Assembly: GCF_013282625.1 (NCBI RefSeq)
Contig: NZ_CP054020.1
Location: 2,108,001-2,172,000, forward strand
Direction: 5' to 3'
Length of the DNA stretch: 64,000 bases
From: Thiomicrorhabdus xiamenensis
Lineage (GTDB): Bacteria > Pseudomonadota > Gammaproteobacteria > Thiomicrospirales > Thiomicrospiraceae
The notes beneath the pieces were generated by a model. That model made no database searches, was not told the DNA's origin, and saw only the letters and a program-made list of their open reading frames with translations. Positions 18,260 to 27,027 of this stretch are shown here, piece after piece. The first letter of the stretch is position 1, and each line of letters begins with the position of its first letter. The position numbers and the translations under genes are program-made.

Positions 18260-18285
18260 CCTAAACTAGGCTGACAAACGTCAGA

Positions 18286-18981
18286 TTAGAAAGTAAAGCC
18301 GTAAGTAAGTTGCAACAGAGGCTTCTCTAGTGCAGTATCGTCTACCGCATCACCGAACGCCTTGCTCACTTTGAAGCTTAGGTTGTCAGTTGCCGCATAG
18401 CTGATGTTTACATCGCTGTATTCAGCTGCGTCGTTATCTGACAGAGTTGTACCGTAATGAAGACCGATCGCTCCCATTCCGTAATCTAGAGAAACGTACT
18501 TGTAGTTATCTGCATCATCAGTCTCTGTATTGATATATACAGTTGCAGAGAAATCTTTATAACCTAGACCAAGAACATATTCAGAGATCAAGTTCACATC
18601 ACCATTCACGTCTGGATCGCGATCATAGCTTGAACCAGCTGCTGCAGGATAGAAATAAGCGGCATAACCGATATTCAAAGAAACATCACCGAAAGTTGGT
18701 GCATAACCACCGTAAACATCGAACTCAGTACTTCCAGAAGCACCTTCAGAAGAAGTCCAAGTACCTAGATACAAACCTGATTCATGAGAATAATCGGCTC
18801 CACCAAAAACAGTACCAGCACTCTCACTGATCTGTAGACCACGCCACAGATACATGTTACTTACTGCTGCGTTATAAGAAATCTCACCCGCTTGAACTGA
18901 TGCAGGTGTTACCGCCATAGCTGCAGAACCAGCAACAGCAAGTGACAGAAGAAGTGGTTTTAGTTGTAGTGATTTTTTCAT
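18286..18981 (-). CDS. TorF family putative outer-membrane porin
   Basis: A 231-residue outer-membrane beta-barrel protein. It has a Sec signal peptide (LLLSLAVAGSAAMAVTPASVQA), then alternating aromatic/polar strands, the NMYLWRGLQIS segment typical of the TorF/Gcw_chp group, and a C-terminal aromatic YGFTF suited to BAM recognition. The substrate is unknown. Its place directly upstream of the urease operon makes a role in passage of urea or small nitrogen compounds worth considering, but nothing in the sequence proves it. GGAG precedes the ATG. Confidence 0.85.
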   Translation of the reverse strand: MKKSLQLKPLLLSLAVAGSAAMAVTPASVQAGEISYNAAVSNMYLWRGLQISESAGTVFGGADYSHESGLYLGTWTSSEGASGSTEFDVYGGYAPTFGDVSLNIGYAAYFYPAAAGSSYDRDPDVNGDVNLISEYVLGLGYKDFSATVYINTETDDADNYKYVSLDYGMGAIGLHYGTTLSDNDAAEYSDVNISYAATDNLSFKVSKAFGDAVDDTALEKPLLQLTYGFTF

Positions 18982-19251
18982 CTATTAAATCTCCAAGACG
19001 GGTTTGAGTTGTTATAAAAAAGCAAATTAATTTCACAAACCCTATTAACCCGATATAGGCCAAAAAATAAATAAATCTTATATTTCAATCACTTAAAATT
19101 TATTACCAAAAAACAAGGTTTTTACCAAGCTTACAAGAGCACCAAAAAGAAACGTCAAAAGACACTACTTGGTGCAATAAGGATTCACTTCAATCCCCTA
19201 CAAAGCAGGCGACAAAGTGTTGGGAAATGGCGGTATTTGCAGCCCGAAAAC
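18982..19251. promoter_or_regulatory. Upstream region of the porin gene
   Basis: This AT-rich non-coding stretch has no convincing sigma-70 or sigma-54 promoter that I can fix by eye. It does contain a 7-base inverted repeat, GCACCAA (19139-19145) and TTGGTGC (19169-19175), about 160-195 bases before the porin start. The arms resemble NtrC half-sites but stand 23 bases apart instead of the usual five. Confidence 0.3.
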
Positions 19252-19285
19252 AAAAAAGCCTCCGGTGCTTGCCGGAGGCTTTTTT
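19252..19285 (-). terminator. Terminator of nudE-cysQ
   Basis: AAAAAAGCCTCCGG-TGCTTG-CCGGAGGCTTTTTT, a perfect 14-bp stem with A and T runs on both sides. It lies downstream of the minus-strand cysQ gene. Confidence 0.95.
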
Positions 19286-19309
19286 AACAAGAACGCGTAA
19301 TTTGAGCTT

Positions 19310-20191
19310 TTACATAACTTCAGGAATGGCTGGCCACGGGTAATCTTTCTGGCAGACCGAAATAAAGAAAGGATTTAACAGGGTTGGCGTTTGCACATAT
19401 TCCAGAGGGTGACCGGCGGCATTTAACACCGCGCCTCCGGCAGCCTCCAGGATGGCTTGCGAGGCCGCCGTATCCCACAGAGAGGTCGGACCGAAGCGAG
19501 GATAGACATGAGCCTTGCCCTCCGCGACCAGACAGGTTTTTAATGCCGAGCCCATTTTGACGGTTTCATTGCTACCCAACTCCGCCATAAACTGCTGGGT
19601 TCTTCCTCCATGGCGACGACTGACGGCGACTTTAGTCACTTCTTCCTCGCTTAAGCGAGCCGCTTCGATCGGCTCGGCTGCGGACAACAGATCTCCCATA
19701 TTCAGGTTATCCATATCCTGCTGATAAATATCCAGCGGCAGTTTATAGGCGCATGCCTCTTCACGAAGCGCATAATAAAGCGTCCCCACTTCTGGGCCGA
19801 AGACCACACCAAGAACAGGATGATGCTCGACAATCAAAGCAATGTTAACGCTGTATTCACCGGTACCGGCAATAAACTCTTTCGTTCCATCCAGAGGATC
19901 GACCAGCCAGAATATCGGCCAGTGGCGTCGCTCCTCGAACGGAAAACGGGAAACACTTTCCTCGGTCACCAAAGGGATATCCGGAGTCAGTTTCTGCAAG
20001 GCTTGAAAAATCAGATTGTCGGCATAGCGGTCGACTTCGGTAACCGGTGTTCCATCCTTTTTATGCTCGACAGCCAATTCCCGGTTATCCCGGTACATTC
20101 TGGAAATTTCCAAACCGGCATTCAAAGCGATCCGACACACTTCCGGAAGCCATTGTTGAAGCTGGGTCAACGTAATCGCAGACTGTTGCAT
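19310..20191 (-). CDS. cysQ: 3'(2'),5'-bisphosphate nucleotidase CysQ
   Basis: Inositol-monophosphatase-fold enzyme (293 residues) that removes the 3' phosphate from PAP, the by-product of sulfate assimilation. Metal-site motifs are visible: the Glu pair in LVTEES, WLVDPLDGTKEF (DPxDGT) and, near the C-terminus, LWDTAASQAILEAAGG. Its ATG follows the nudE stop codon without any gap (TAAATG), so it depends on nudE translation. A perfect terminator follows. Confidence 0.93.
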   Translation of the reverse strand: MQQSAITLTQLQQWLPEVCRIALNAGLEISRMYRDNRELAVEHKKDGTPVTEVDRYADNLIFQALQKLTPDIPLVTEESVSRFPFEERRHWPIFWLVDPLDGTKEFIAGTGEYSVNIALIVEHHPVLGVVFGPEVGTLYYALREEACAYKLPLDIYQQDMDNLNMGDLLSAAEPIEAARLSEEEVTKVAVSRRHGGRTQQFMAELGSNETVKMGSALKTCLVAEGKAHVYPRFGPTSLWDTAASQAILEAAGGAVLNAAGHPLEYVQTPTLLNPFFISVCQKDYPWPAIPEVM

Positions 20192-20740
20192 TTAAATTTT
20201 CCCCAGATGTTTCAGAACCAATAAAAGTGCTGCATAAGCGCGTCCTTCGGAAAAGTCCGGATGGGCAACCAATTCCTGCCAGTCATCCAGATGCCACGGA
20301 ACGACTTCCAACGGCTCCGGCTCATCGCCTGGCGCTTCGGAAGGGTGAAGATCAGTCGCCAACACTATATGTGTCTGATGCGTCATATAACCGGCCGCCA
20401 GACTGACACTGTCCAGCAACTCGACCTTTTTCGGAAGATGACTGATCTCTTCCTGGCTTTCTCTTATCGCAGCCTCTTTCCAACCTTCACCCGGATCAAT
20501 CTTACCTTTCGGAAAACCAAGTTCATAACGCCCGACACCGGCACCAAACTCGCGAATCAACAGTAAAGTTCCGTCTTCCAGAACCGGCACGATCAATACC
20601 GCTCCGCCATCGCCGGCAAGCAGGCGTTCATAGACTACTTCCGCGCCGTTCGAAAACGCCAGATGCTGCGATTGAACCGTAAAAATCCGCGACTTGGCCG
20701 CGATTTTTTCCGCTAGAATAGAGGGCAGTTTTTGACTCAT
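20192..20740 (-). CDS. nudE: ADP compounds hydrolase NudE
   Basis: Nudix hydrolase (182 residues) cleaving ADP-ribose, NADH and related ADP compounds. The Nudix box is GKIDPGEGWKEAAIRESQEEIS, which keeps G-x5-E-x7-RE-x2-EE, but the Gly normally two residues after the EE is Ser. The catalytic Glu residues are present, so activity is expected. In E. coli nudE also lies next to yrfG; here yrfG is divergent, 66 bases away. GAGG precedes the ATG. Confidence 0.9.
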   Translation of the reverse strand: MSQKLPSILAEKIAAKSRIFTVQSQHLAFSNGAEVVYERLLAGDGGAVLIVPVLEDGTLLLIREFGAGVGRYELGFPKGKIDPGEGWKEAAIRESQEEISHLPKKVELLDSVSLAAGYMTHQTHIVLATDLHPSEAPGDEPEPLEVVPWHLDDWQELVAHPDFSEGRAYAALLLVLKHLGKI

Positions 20741-20806
20741 ACAACCTCGTCAGGCTTTAGATATTAACGATCAAATAATCATACGCTAAAGGGGAAAGGC
20801 TTGCCA

Positions 20807-21457
20807 ATGAACTGGAACCAGATCGACACCGTTTTGCTGGACATGGACGGCACCTTGCTGGATCTGCACTTCGATTATCACTTTTGGATGGAAAGCGTGC
20901 CCGAAGCCTACGCACATCAGAACCATCTCTCCATCGAACAGGCCAAAGAGCAGATTCACCAGCAGATTCACTCGCAGACCGGAACCTTGAACTGGTACTG
21001 CTTGGACTACTGGAGCGAAACGCTGAATCTCAATATTGCCGAATTGAAACGAGAATTCAAAGATCAGATCAAGGTTCACCCGGAAGTCATCGATTTTCTG
21101 GCCGCTTTGCGCCAGCATGGCAAAACCGTCGTCATGGTCACCAATGCGCACCGTGACAGCCTGGCCATTAAACTCGAGATGACCGAAATCGGTCAGTACT
21201 TCGATCATTTGATCTCGGCACATGACTTCGGCATTCCAAAAGAGGACATCCGCATCTGGAGCGAGATCCAGCATGTTCAGCCGTATGATCCAGAGAGAAC
21301 GCTACTGATTGACGATAACCTGCATGCGCTGCAAACTGCCAGGGAATATGGTATCGCTTTCCCGCTGTGCGCGACTCATGTCAGCCCGAAACTGGACAAG
21401 ATCGACCCACAAGGCTTTGCGCATTTTGAAAAATACTCGGAAATCATGCCGCGCTGA
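20807..21457 (+). CDS. yrfG: GMP/IMP nucleotidase YrfG (HAD family)
   Basis: HAD-superfamily phosphatase, 216 residues, expected to dephosphorylate purine mononucleotides. HAD motif I is LLDMDGTLLDLHFD, motif II lies in VVMVTNAH, and motif III/IV in LIDDNLHAL. The DLHFDYHFW string is typical of YrfG. The ATG at 20807 has AAAGG seven bases upstream; the TTG two codons before overlaps that spacing and is less likely. Convergent with tpm, 12 bases apart. Confidence 0.92.
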   Translation: MNWNQIDTVLLDMDGTLLDLHFDYHFWMESVPEAYAHQNHLSIEQAKEQIHQQIHSQTGTLNWYCLDYWSETLNLNIAELKREFKDQIKVHPEVIDFLAALRQHGKTVVMVTNAHRDSLAIKLEMTEIGQYFDHLISAHDFGIPKEDIRIWSEIQHVQPYDPERTLLIDDNLHALQTAREYGIAFPLCATHVSPKLDKIDPQGFAHFEKYSEIMPR

Positions 21458-21469
21458 ACACAAATCCGC

Positions 21470-22099
21470 TCAGAGGCGAAGAATCAGCACCTTCTCGACC
21501 ACACGATTGCCTTTACGCTCGAAAACCTCCTGATCGACAACCTCAATCGAAGAAAAACCGCCGAACAGCTGGCGGACTTCCTGCTCGCTCACTGAAAACG
21601 GCGGACCGGCCATCGAAGACTGATCATATTCCATAACCACCATTAAAAACGGTACCCCTTTCGGCAAAATCCGTTGCAAGTGCTGCGCATACTCGAGGCG
21701 CATCTGCGGAGGCAGAGCAACAATTGCCGCTCGATCATAGACCGCGCCGACCGCTTTGCAGTCCTCGGCCGTCAAACTGAAAAAATCACCGCACAAAAGC
21801 GTCATCTGCTCCAGCTCATAACCACAGAAACAATCGTGCGGCACCGGCCGAGCCGCCAGGTTATTTTCCTGCAGAAATTCGTCTAAAGCCTTCTGCGACA
21901 ACTCTACACCGATAACATCATGCCCTAAGTCACGAATCCAAAGCATATCCAGCGTTTTTCCGCACAGCGGCACCAACACCTGCTCGTCTCCGCGCAAACC
22001 TAACTTGGGCCAAAAATCCCGTAAAAAACGATTAATCTCTTTCTGATGAAAGCCAACAACTCCGCTTTCCCACATCTCGTGCCAAAAATCCGCCTGCAC
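21470..22099 (-). CDS. tpm: Thiopurine S-methyltransferase family protein
   Basis: SAM-dependent methyltransferase (209 residues) of the bacterial TPMT family, known from tellurite and selenium methylation and thiopurine methylation. The family N-terminus ADFWHEMWESGVVGFHQKEIN, the SAM motif VLVPLCGKTLDMLWI and the YDRAAIVALPPQMR block are all present. The start is GTG behind GGGAG. The physiological substrate is unknown. Confidence 0.93.
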   Translation of the reverse strand: MQADFWHEMWESGVVGFHQKEINRFLRDFWPKLGLRGDEQVLVPLCGKTLDMLWIRDLGHDVIGVELSQKALDEFLQENNLAARPVPHDCFCGYELEQMTLLCGDFFSLTAEDCKAVGAVYDRAAIVALPPQMRLEYAQHLQRILPKGVPFLMVVMEYDQSSMAGPPFSVSEQEVRQLFGGFSSIEVVDQEVFERKGNRVVEKVLILRL

Positions 22100-22178
22100 T
22101 GCGTACTCCCTGATAACTTGCTGCGTATGCGTTTATAATAAGCGCGCAAAATTGTGCCATATTTTACAAGGATCGGCG

Positions 22179-22715
22179 ATGGAACAGACGCAAAACGCTA
22201 AAAGCTCAAAACTCTGGCATAAAGCCTGGTTCAAGAACCTGTTAACGGTTTTGGTTTTCGTCACCGTCTTTTTGGCATTGCGCCCGTTTATGCAAGGTGA
22301 CGTCCTCGAAGGTCAGGCGCCGAAACTGCAACTGACCAGCCTGAACGGACAAACGCTGGACCTGCAGAAAATGAATGCCGAAGGCGAAGTGGTACTGATT
22401 CACATCTGGGCTACCTGGTGTCCGATCTGCAAATTCAGCCGTGACGGCATTGAGGATATTGCCGCCGATTACAAAGTAATCAGTATTGCCACCCAGTCCG
22501 GCGATGACGAGCAGCTTCTGAGTTATGCCCGCCAGCACGAGATGAACGCCGACTATCTGGTTAACGATCTGGACGGCGCGCTCGCTGCGCAGTTCGGCGC
22601 CAAAGCGGTACCGGCGGATTTTGTCATTTCCCCGAACGGCGAAATCGCCTTTGTCGAAGTCGGACTGACCAGTTCCATCGGTCTGCGCTTTCGTCTCTGG
22701 TGGGCAGGACTCTAG
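22179..22715 (+). CDS. Membrane-anchored thioredoxin-like protein (TlpA/ScsD type)
   Basis: A 178-residue protein with an N-terminal membrane anchor (residues about 16-34) and a periplasmic thioredoxin fold. The active site is WATWCPICKFS (C-x2-C), and a cis-Pro is seen in KAVPADFVI. ScsD- and DsbE-like proteins reduce or oxidise periplasmic disulfides. The ATG at 22179 follows AAGGA by six bases. It is followed by the spermidine-synthase-like gene after 9 bases, so the two likely share a transcript. Confidence 0.87.
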   Translation: MEQTQNAKSSKLWHKAWFKNLLTVLVFVTVFLALRPFMQGDVLEGQAPKLQLTSLNGQTLDLQKMNAEGEVVLIHIWATWCPICKFSRDGIEDIAADYKVISIATQSGDDEQLLSYARQHEMNADYLVNDLDGALAAQFGAKAVPADFVISPNGEIAFVEVGLTSSIGLRFRLWWAGL

Positions 22716-22724
22716 AGCATTCAT

Positions 22725-23441
22725 ATGAAATTTAACGGCATGATTATCCATACGGCGCGCGACGAGTACGGCCTGGTTCAGGTTGTCGAAAATCGCACTA
22801 CCCGCAAACTGCACTTCGACTCACCTGTCGAGCAAAGCTGCATTTTCCGCAACGCGCCCATGACCTTGAACTTCGAATACCAGCAGAAAATGATCGCGCT
22901 GGTCAACGAACATTTCCAAGCCCGTAAACAGCCCAAAAACTATCGGGTATTGATGCTCGGCATGGGCGGCGGCACCATGGCGCACCACCTTTATCACAGC
23001 CTACCAAATCTGCAAATGACAATAGTCGAACTGCGCCAGATCGTGATCGATATTGCTTATAAATTTTTCGGTTTGCCGGATGCTCCGGAAATCGAAGCGG
23101 TACAAGCCGATGCGATTAAATACATTCAGGAATTAGCCGACGAGTGCGAAAGCGACGCAATTTTTAAGTACGATGCCATCCTGATCGACATTTTCGATGC
23201 CGAGGGACTGCCTTCCGAACTGAGTTCCTCTTCTTTTCATCAGGCGATTAGCCGCTGTCTGAAACCCGGAGGCCGCTTGATTTTCAATTTATGGAACCGT
23301 ATCGAACCGGGCAGAGAAAGGGAAAACACTGAACAGAGTGCGGAAATCCTCGCCTATTGGCAGAGAGAAGAAACCCATAAAACACAAAACCAGTATCTGA
23401 TGCATTCGACCAGCAATCTGATTTTGTGTCTGGATTTTTAA
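22725..23441 (+). CDS. Spermidine-synthase-like methyltransferase-fold protein
   Basis: A 238-residue protein with the Rossmann fold of polyamine aminopropyltransferases: VLMLGMGGGTMAHHLYH (nucleotide-binding motif), TIVELRQIVIDIA, and YDAILIDIFDAEGLP (gatekeeping Asp region). It is shorter than true SpeE (about 285 residues) and the N-terminal beta domain is reduced. Many such proteins have no proven polyamine activity, so the exact reaction is open. No decarboxylase for SAM is nearby. Confidence 0.7.
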   Translation: MKFNGMIIHTARDEYGLVQVVENRTTRKLHFDSPVEQSCIFRNAPMTLNFEYQQKMIALVNEHFQARKQPKNYRVLMLGMGGGTMAHHLYHSLPNLQMTIVELRQIVIDIAYKFFGLPDAPEIEAVQADAIKYIQELADECESDAIFKYDAILIDIFDAEGLPSELSSSSFHQAISRCLKPGGRLIFNLWNRIEPGRERENTEQSAEILAYWQREETHKTQNQYLMHSTSNLILCLDF

Positions 23442-23444
23442 TTC

Positions 23445-24011
23445 TCAGTCGTTATCCGACAAACGCTGGCCTGTCATGCGTTTTAAAGTGGCGTCCTTGT
23501 CGATAAAGTGATGTTTCAAAGCCCCTGCAATGTGCAGAACCACGGCCAAAATAATCAGATTACCGCCCAGCCCGTGCAATGTCTTGCCTAAACCGGCCAG
23601 AGTTGCATTCAACGCAATGACTTCCTGCGGGTTTTGCGGATCCGGGTTTCTGGCCAGCAATTCCAGTCCGAAAAATGGAATACCATGGCCGCCCAGCCCG
23701 GACATCATCATACCCGAAATCGGCATCAGAACCGTCCCAACAATCAACACCCAGTGAACAACTTTAGATAAAGTGATTTCCAGAGGTTTGTACTCGCGAA
23801 CCGGCTCAAGCCAACCGTTTTTCACTCGCCAGTAGATACGCCACAAAATGAAGGCCAGCAGCAAAACTCCGAACGACTTATGCCACGGATAGAGTGCAAA
23901 AACCTCCGCTTCGTCCATATAGACGCCGGAGGCCAACATCGCAATCATTCCGAAAGCGACGACCCAATGAAGAAAGAGAGTCTGTCTGCTGAGTTGTTGT
24001 TTTGTATCCAT
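23445..24011 (-). CDS. cybB: Cytochrome b561
   Basis: Four-helix inner-membrane di-haem cytochrome (188 residues). Candidate haem ligands are His in FLHWVVAFG, YPWHKSFGV, TLHGLGGN and VVLHIAGALKHH. CybB transfers electrons from quinol, including to superoxide in E. coli. AGGAGG lies upstream of the ATG. Convergent with the preceding plus-strand gene. Confidence 0.93.
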   Translation of the reverse strand: MDTKQQLSRQTLFLHWVVAFGMIAMLASGVYMDEAEVFALYPWHKSFGVLLLAFILWRIYWRVKNGWLEPVREYKPLEITLSKVVHWVLIVGTVLMPISGMMMSGLGGHGIPFFGLELLARNPDPQNPQEVIALNATLAGLGKTLHGLGGNLIILAVVLHIAGALKHHFIDKDATLKRMTGQRLSDND

Positions 24012-24135
24012 TTAATCCTCCTGAGAGCGGTGAGCTGATCATAATAAAAGCGCTTTGAACATTTTAGGAAACGGCGGCCGTTGATTATGAAATTTTTATT
24101 ATGTCTGCTGACGGTCGCCGATTAATCCTACAAAC

Positions 24136-24597
24136 TTAAGCTGCTGGACCAAATGCTCGCTGCGGTAACTTGGCGCGCTGTTCGTCCGTCAACAGCTTAT
24201 GTACCTGCTGGCGTGTCTGCTGACGCATCTGTTGCATGTTCTGTTGTTTTTGCATCAGTACCTTACGAATCGCATCCTGCTGCTGCTTGCTTAAATCCAG
24301 TTTTTGGGTCATGCGCTCGATCCGGTTTTCCACTTTCAGCTGCATCAAAGCTTCGCGTTTTTCAGCACTCATGGCTTTGTTTTGAAAATGCCCTTTTTGC
24401 ATTCCACCGCCATAACAGCCTTTACGAGCGGCGTCCTGCAGACGGTTATGTTTATGCTTCATGCATTGCGAATGACCATAACTGCCTTCGCCTTTGTACA
24501 TTCCTTTGTTCTGACAGAAGTCTCCGTTGCCGGCAAAAGCCAATGTCGTAATACCACTTAGAGCAACGATACCGATAATAGATGCTACTTTTTTCAT
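24136..24597 (-). CDS. Spy/CpxP family periplasmic protein
   Basis: A 153-residue exported helical protein. The signal peptide ends at LAFA. Two LTxxQ-type motifs are visible (KLDLSKQQQDAIRKVL and LLTDEQRAKLPQ), the hallmark of Spy and CpxP chaperones, with Met/Gln-rich helices between them. The second of two ATGs is chosen because AGGAG lies seven bases before it. It lies just behind the BaeSR-like genes; in E. coli spy is a BaeR target, so regulation by this system is a reasonable inference. Confidence 0.82.
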   Translation of the reverse strand: MKKVASIIGIVALSGITTLAFAGNGDFCQNKGMYKGEGSYGHSQCMKHKHNRLQDAARKGCYGGGMQKGHFQNKAMSAEKREALMQLKVENRIERMTQKLDLSKQQQDAIRKVLMQKQQNMQQMRQQTRQQVHKLLTDEQRAKLPQRAFGPAA

Positions 24598-24708
24598 TGT
24601 CATTCTCCTGAACCATTCATTGAAACCGAAGGGTTTGCTTCGGGTTGTGTTCAGTATGCAATCGAATCGTGCAAACTTTATGCAAGGAAAAAGAGAAGCT
24701 GTGCAAGA

Positions 24709-25419
24709 TTATGCATCGCTCGGAGAGACATCCTCCGCAAAAGCATTCGCGGCAAACTTGTAACCGACGCCGTAAACTGACTGAATCCAATCATTTTCCC
24801 CTAAAGCCGCATTCAACTTCTGACGCAGCTTTTTAATATGGCTGTCGATGGTACGGTCAGAGACGATCCGGTGGTCGTGATAAATGCTGTCGATCAGCTG
24901 AGCCCGGGAAAAAATTCGTCCCTGCGCCTGAGACAAGGTACGCAGAATCTCAAACTCCACTGCCGACAGATCCACTTTATTGCCCTGATAACGAACCTGA
25001 TAACGCTCGCCATCCAGAATCCAACCGTTATCCTGAGGGGGCTCGCCGACCGGTTTGGCGCGACGCAGGAGCGCTTTGACACGAGCAACCACTTCGCGCG
25101 GACTGAACGGTTTGCAGATATAATCATCCGCCCCCATCTCCAAGCCGAGAATCCGGTCAACTTCTTCGACTCTGGCGGTCAACATCATAATCGGTATCTG
25201 GCTGAAAGCGCGAATCTGCTGACAAAGTTCAATGCCGTCGCTATCCGGTAGCATGATATCCAGAATAACGCAGTCGGCCGGATTATCCTTGAGCCATGGC
25301 ACCACTTCCGCGCCACGGTCAAAATACTGCGTCTCATAGCCGAAACTGTGCAGATACTCGATTAAAATTTCGGCAATTTTGACTTCATCTTCGACGATGA
25401 CGATTCTCTCTCGGCTCAT
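24709..25419 (-). CDS. baeR: BaeR-like response regulator (OmpR family)
   Basis: A 236-residue response regulator. The receiver domain has VIVEDEVKIAEIL, the phospho-acceptor Asp in CVILDIMLPDSDG, and MLTAR with Lys in ICKPFSPREVV. The C-terminal half is an OmpR winged helix (SDRTIDSHIKKLRQKL). It overlaps the kinase gene by four bases. Assignment to Bae rests on similarity and on the Spy-like gene next door; other envelope-stress pairs are possible. Confidence 0.85.
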   Translation of the reverse strand: MSRERIVIVEDEVKIAEILIEYLHSFGYETQYFDRGAEVVPWLKDNPADCVILDIMLPDSDGIELCQQIRAFSQIPIMMLTARVEEVDRILGLEMGADDYICKPFSPREVVARVKALLRRAKPVGEPPQDNGWILDGERYQVRYQGNKVDLSAVEFEILRTLSQAQGRIFSRAQLIDSIYHDHRIVSDRTIDSHIKKLRQKLNAALGENDWIQSVYGVGYKFAANAFAEDVSPSDA

Positions 25420-26846
25420 CCATGCTCCTTTTTCGGCAATCTCACCGCAACTTGCAAACCACCTGATTCAGAGGCGGTGAACTCTAGTGACCCGCTATGC
25501 GCGTCAACGATTCGACTGACCATCGCCAACCCCAACCCGGCGCCTCCAGAGCGGCGATTACGCGACGGATCGGTACGGAAGAAACGTTCGGTCAGTTTCT
25601 GCAAGTCCTCCGTTTCGACGCCCGGTTCCGAATCTTTCACGAGTATCAGCCAGTTTCGATTTTCTTCCTGCAGCGATAATTCAATCCCCCCTTGAGCGCC
25701 GTTGCTGCGCGTGGAATCGGTATAAGCCACGGCATTATGCAGCAGGTTACTCAACATCTGCGTCAGGCGCTTTTCATCACCATGCACCAAAGCCTTCAGC
25801 GACTCTGGAACATGCAACTGGAATGCAACGCCCTTGGCTTGCGCCTTGGCACGATAATTCGCCGACACCATATGGATCAACTGCGTCAGATCCACCGTCT
25901 GCATCACATACTGCAAGGCACCGACATCGCTCAAACTCAGTTGATAAAGATCTTCGATCAAATGCTGCAACAACTCCACTTCCTGGTGCAGGTTGTGCAA
26001 ACTTTTATCATCCATCGGGCGGATACCGTCGCGCATGGCCTCAATGGAGCCTTTCAGTACCGTCAAAGGCGTGCGCAGTTCGTGTGAAATATCGGCAACC
26101 CACTGATTACGGCTCTGCAGAGAAGCCTGCAAAGTATTGGCAAGATGGTTGAAATCTCTTTGCAAAGCGCCGAACTCGTCCGAGCGACTGACCTTGGTGC
26201 GTTTCTGATAATCTCCTTGCGCCAGAGCGCGAACCGACCCGGTCAGTTCACGGATCGGCACCAGAAAATGGTTAGCCAGCGGCCACAGAATAATCAGAAC
26301 CAGCAAGGTAATCAGAACTGCGCCCAGCGTTAGAATCTTGAATTGCGTCTGGGCAAACTCGATATCGGCCTGCTCGATCAATTCACGCAAGGGGTGATAA
26401 CCGATCTGCGCAACAACTTTATCGTTCACATAGACCGGGAGGCGCATGCAGGCTTTTGTCATTTTCGGACCGAGAACCATCTGTCCGTCGCTGCTCATCA
26501 AACTGACACGCTCTTCGAATGCATCCGGCGCATACGGACGTCTTCTCGGCTCGCGTTTGAGAATAAACGGCAATATGGCCGGGTTTTGACTTAAATCGAT
26601 ACGATGCGAAAGGTGCAGCAGCCGCTGCCAGTTTGCAAGAGGAAGATCATCGACCTCTTCGGTCGATTCATATTGCAGATAGACTTCCAGATTGTTTTTC
26701 AGACGTTCCAACCGCTGCTGATCTCTTTGATCCACATAGTGCAGAATCGTCTTGTGCAGCACATATTGATTGCTCCACAAAAGCGCCCCGAGAATGACAA
26801 ACCCGAACAGCAGCAGAAAACCGACCAGTTTTAAACGAATCCCCAT
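25416..26846 (-). CDS. baeS: BaeS-like sensor histidine kinase
   Basis: A 476-residue membrane kinase. It has two transmembrane segments (about residues 7-29 and 170-190) flanking a periplasmic sensor region, then a HAMP domain, the H-box WVADISHELRTPLTVLKG, an N-box around LLHNAVAY and a G-box GAGLGLAMVSRIV. It forms an overlapping pair with the response regulator. The signal sensed is unknown. Confidence 0.87.
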   Translation of the reverse strand: MGIRLKLVGFLLLFGFVILGALLWSNQYVLHKTILHYVDQRDQQRLERLKNNLEVYLQYESTEEVDDLPLANWQRLLHLSHRIDLSQNPAILPFILKREPRRRPYAPDAFEERVSLMSSDGQMVLGPKMTKACMRLPVYVNDKVVAQIGYHPLRELIEQADIEFAQTQFKILTLGAVLITLLVLIILWPLANHFLVPIRELTGSVRALAQGDYQKRTKVSRSDEFGALQRDFNHLANTLQASLQSRNQWVADISHELRTPLTVLKGSIEAMRDGIRPMDDKSLHNLHQEVELLQHLIEDLYQLSLSDVGALQYVMQTVDLTQLIHMVSANYRAKAQAKGVAFQLHVPESLKALVHGDEKRLTQMLSNLLHNAVAYTDSTRSNGAQGGIELSLQEENRNWLILVKDSEPGVETEDLQKLTERFFRTDPSRNRRSGGAGLGLAMVSRIVDAHSGSLEFTASESGGLQVAVRLPKKEHG

Positions 26847-27027
26847 AGCCTTCCCTTTGGCACTATTTCGGTTACTTTACCGTAAAATCGACAGGCAAAA
26901 TTGCAAAAAATATGCAACCCGAACCGAGGCGAACTCAGCTTAATCCCGAACCATAAACTGCTATACTCATAACCAGATTGATCCATTCCTAATAATTCAC
27001 AGCAGGCATCAAAGAGTCCGCGATTCC

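Noticed and set aside
24626-24643. CCGAAG/CTTCGG hairpin between baeR and the Spy-like gene as a terminator
   Set aside because: No T-run follows on the minus strand; it may be a regulatory element but cannot be supported as a terminator.
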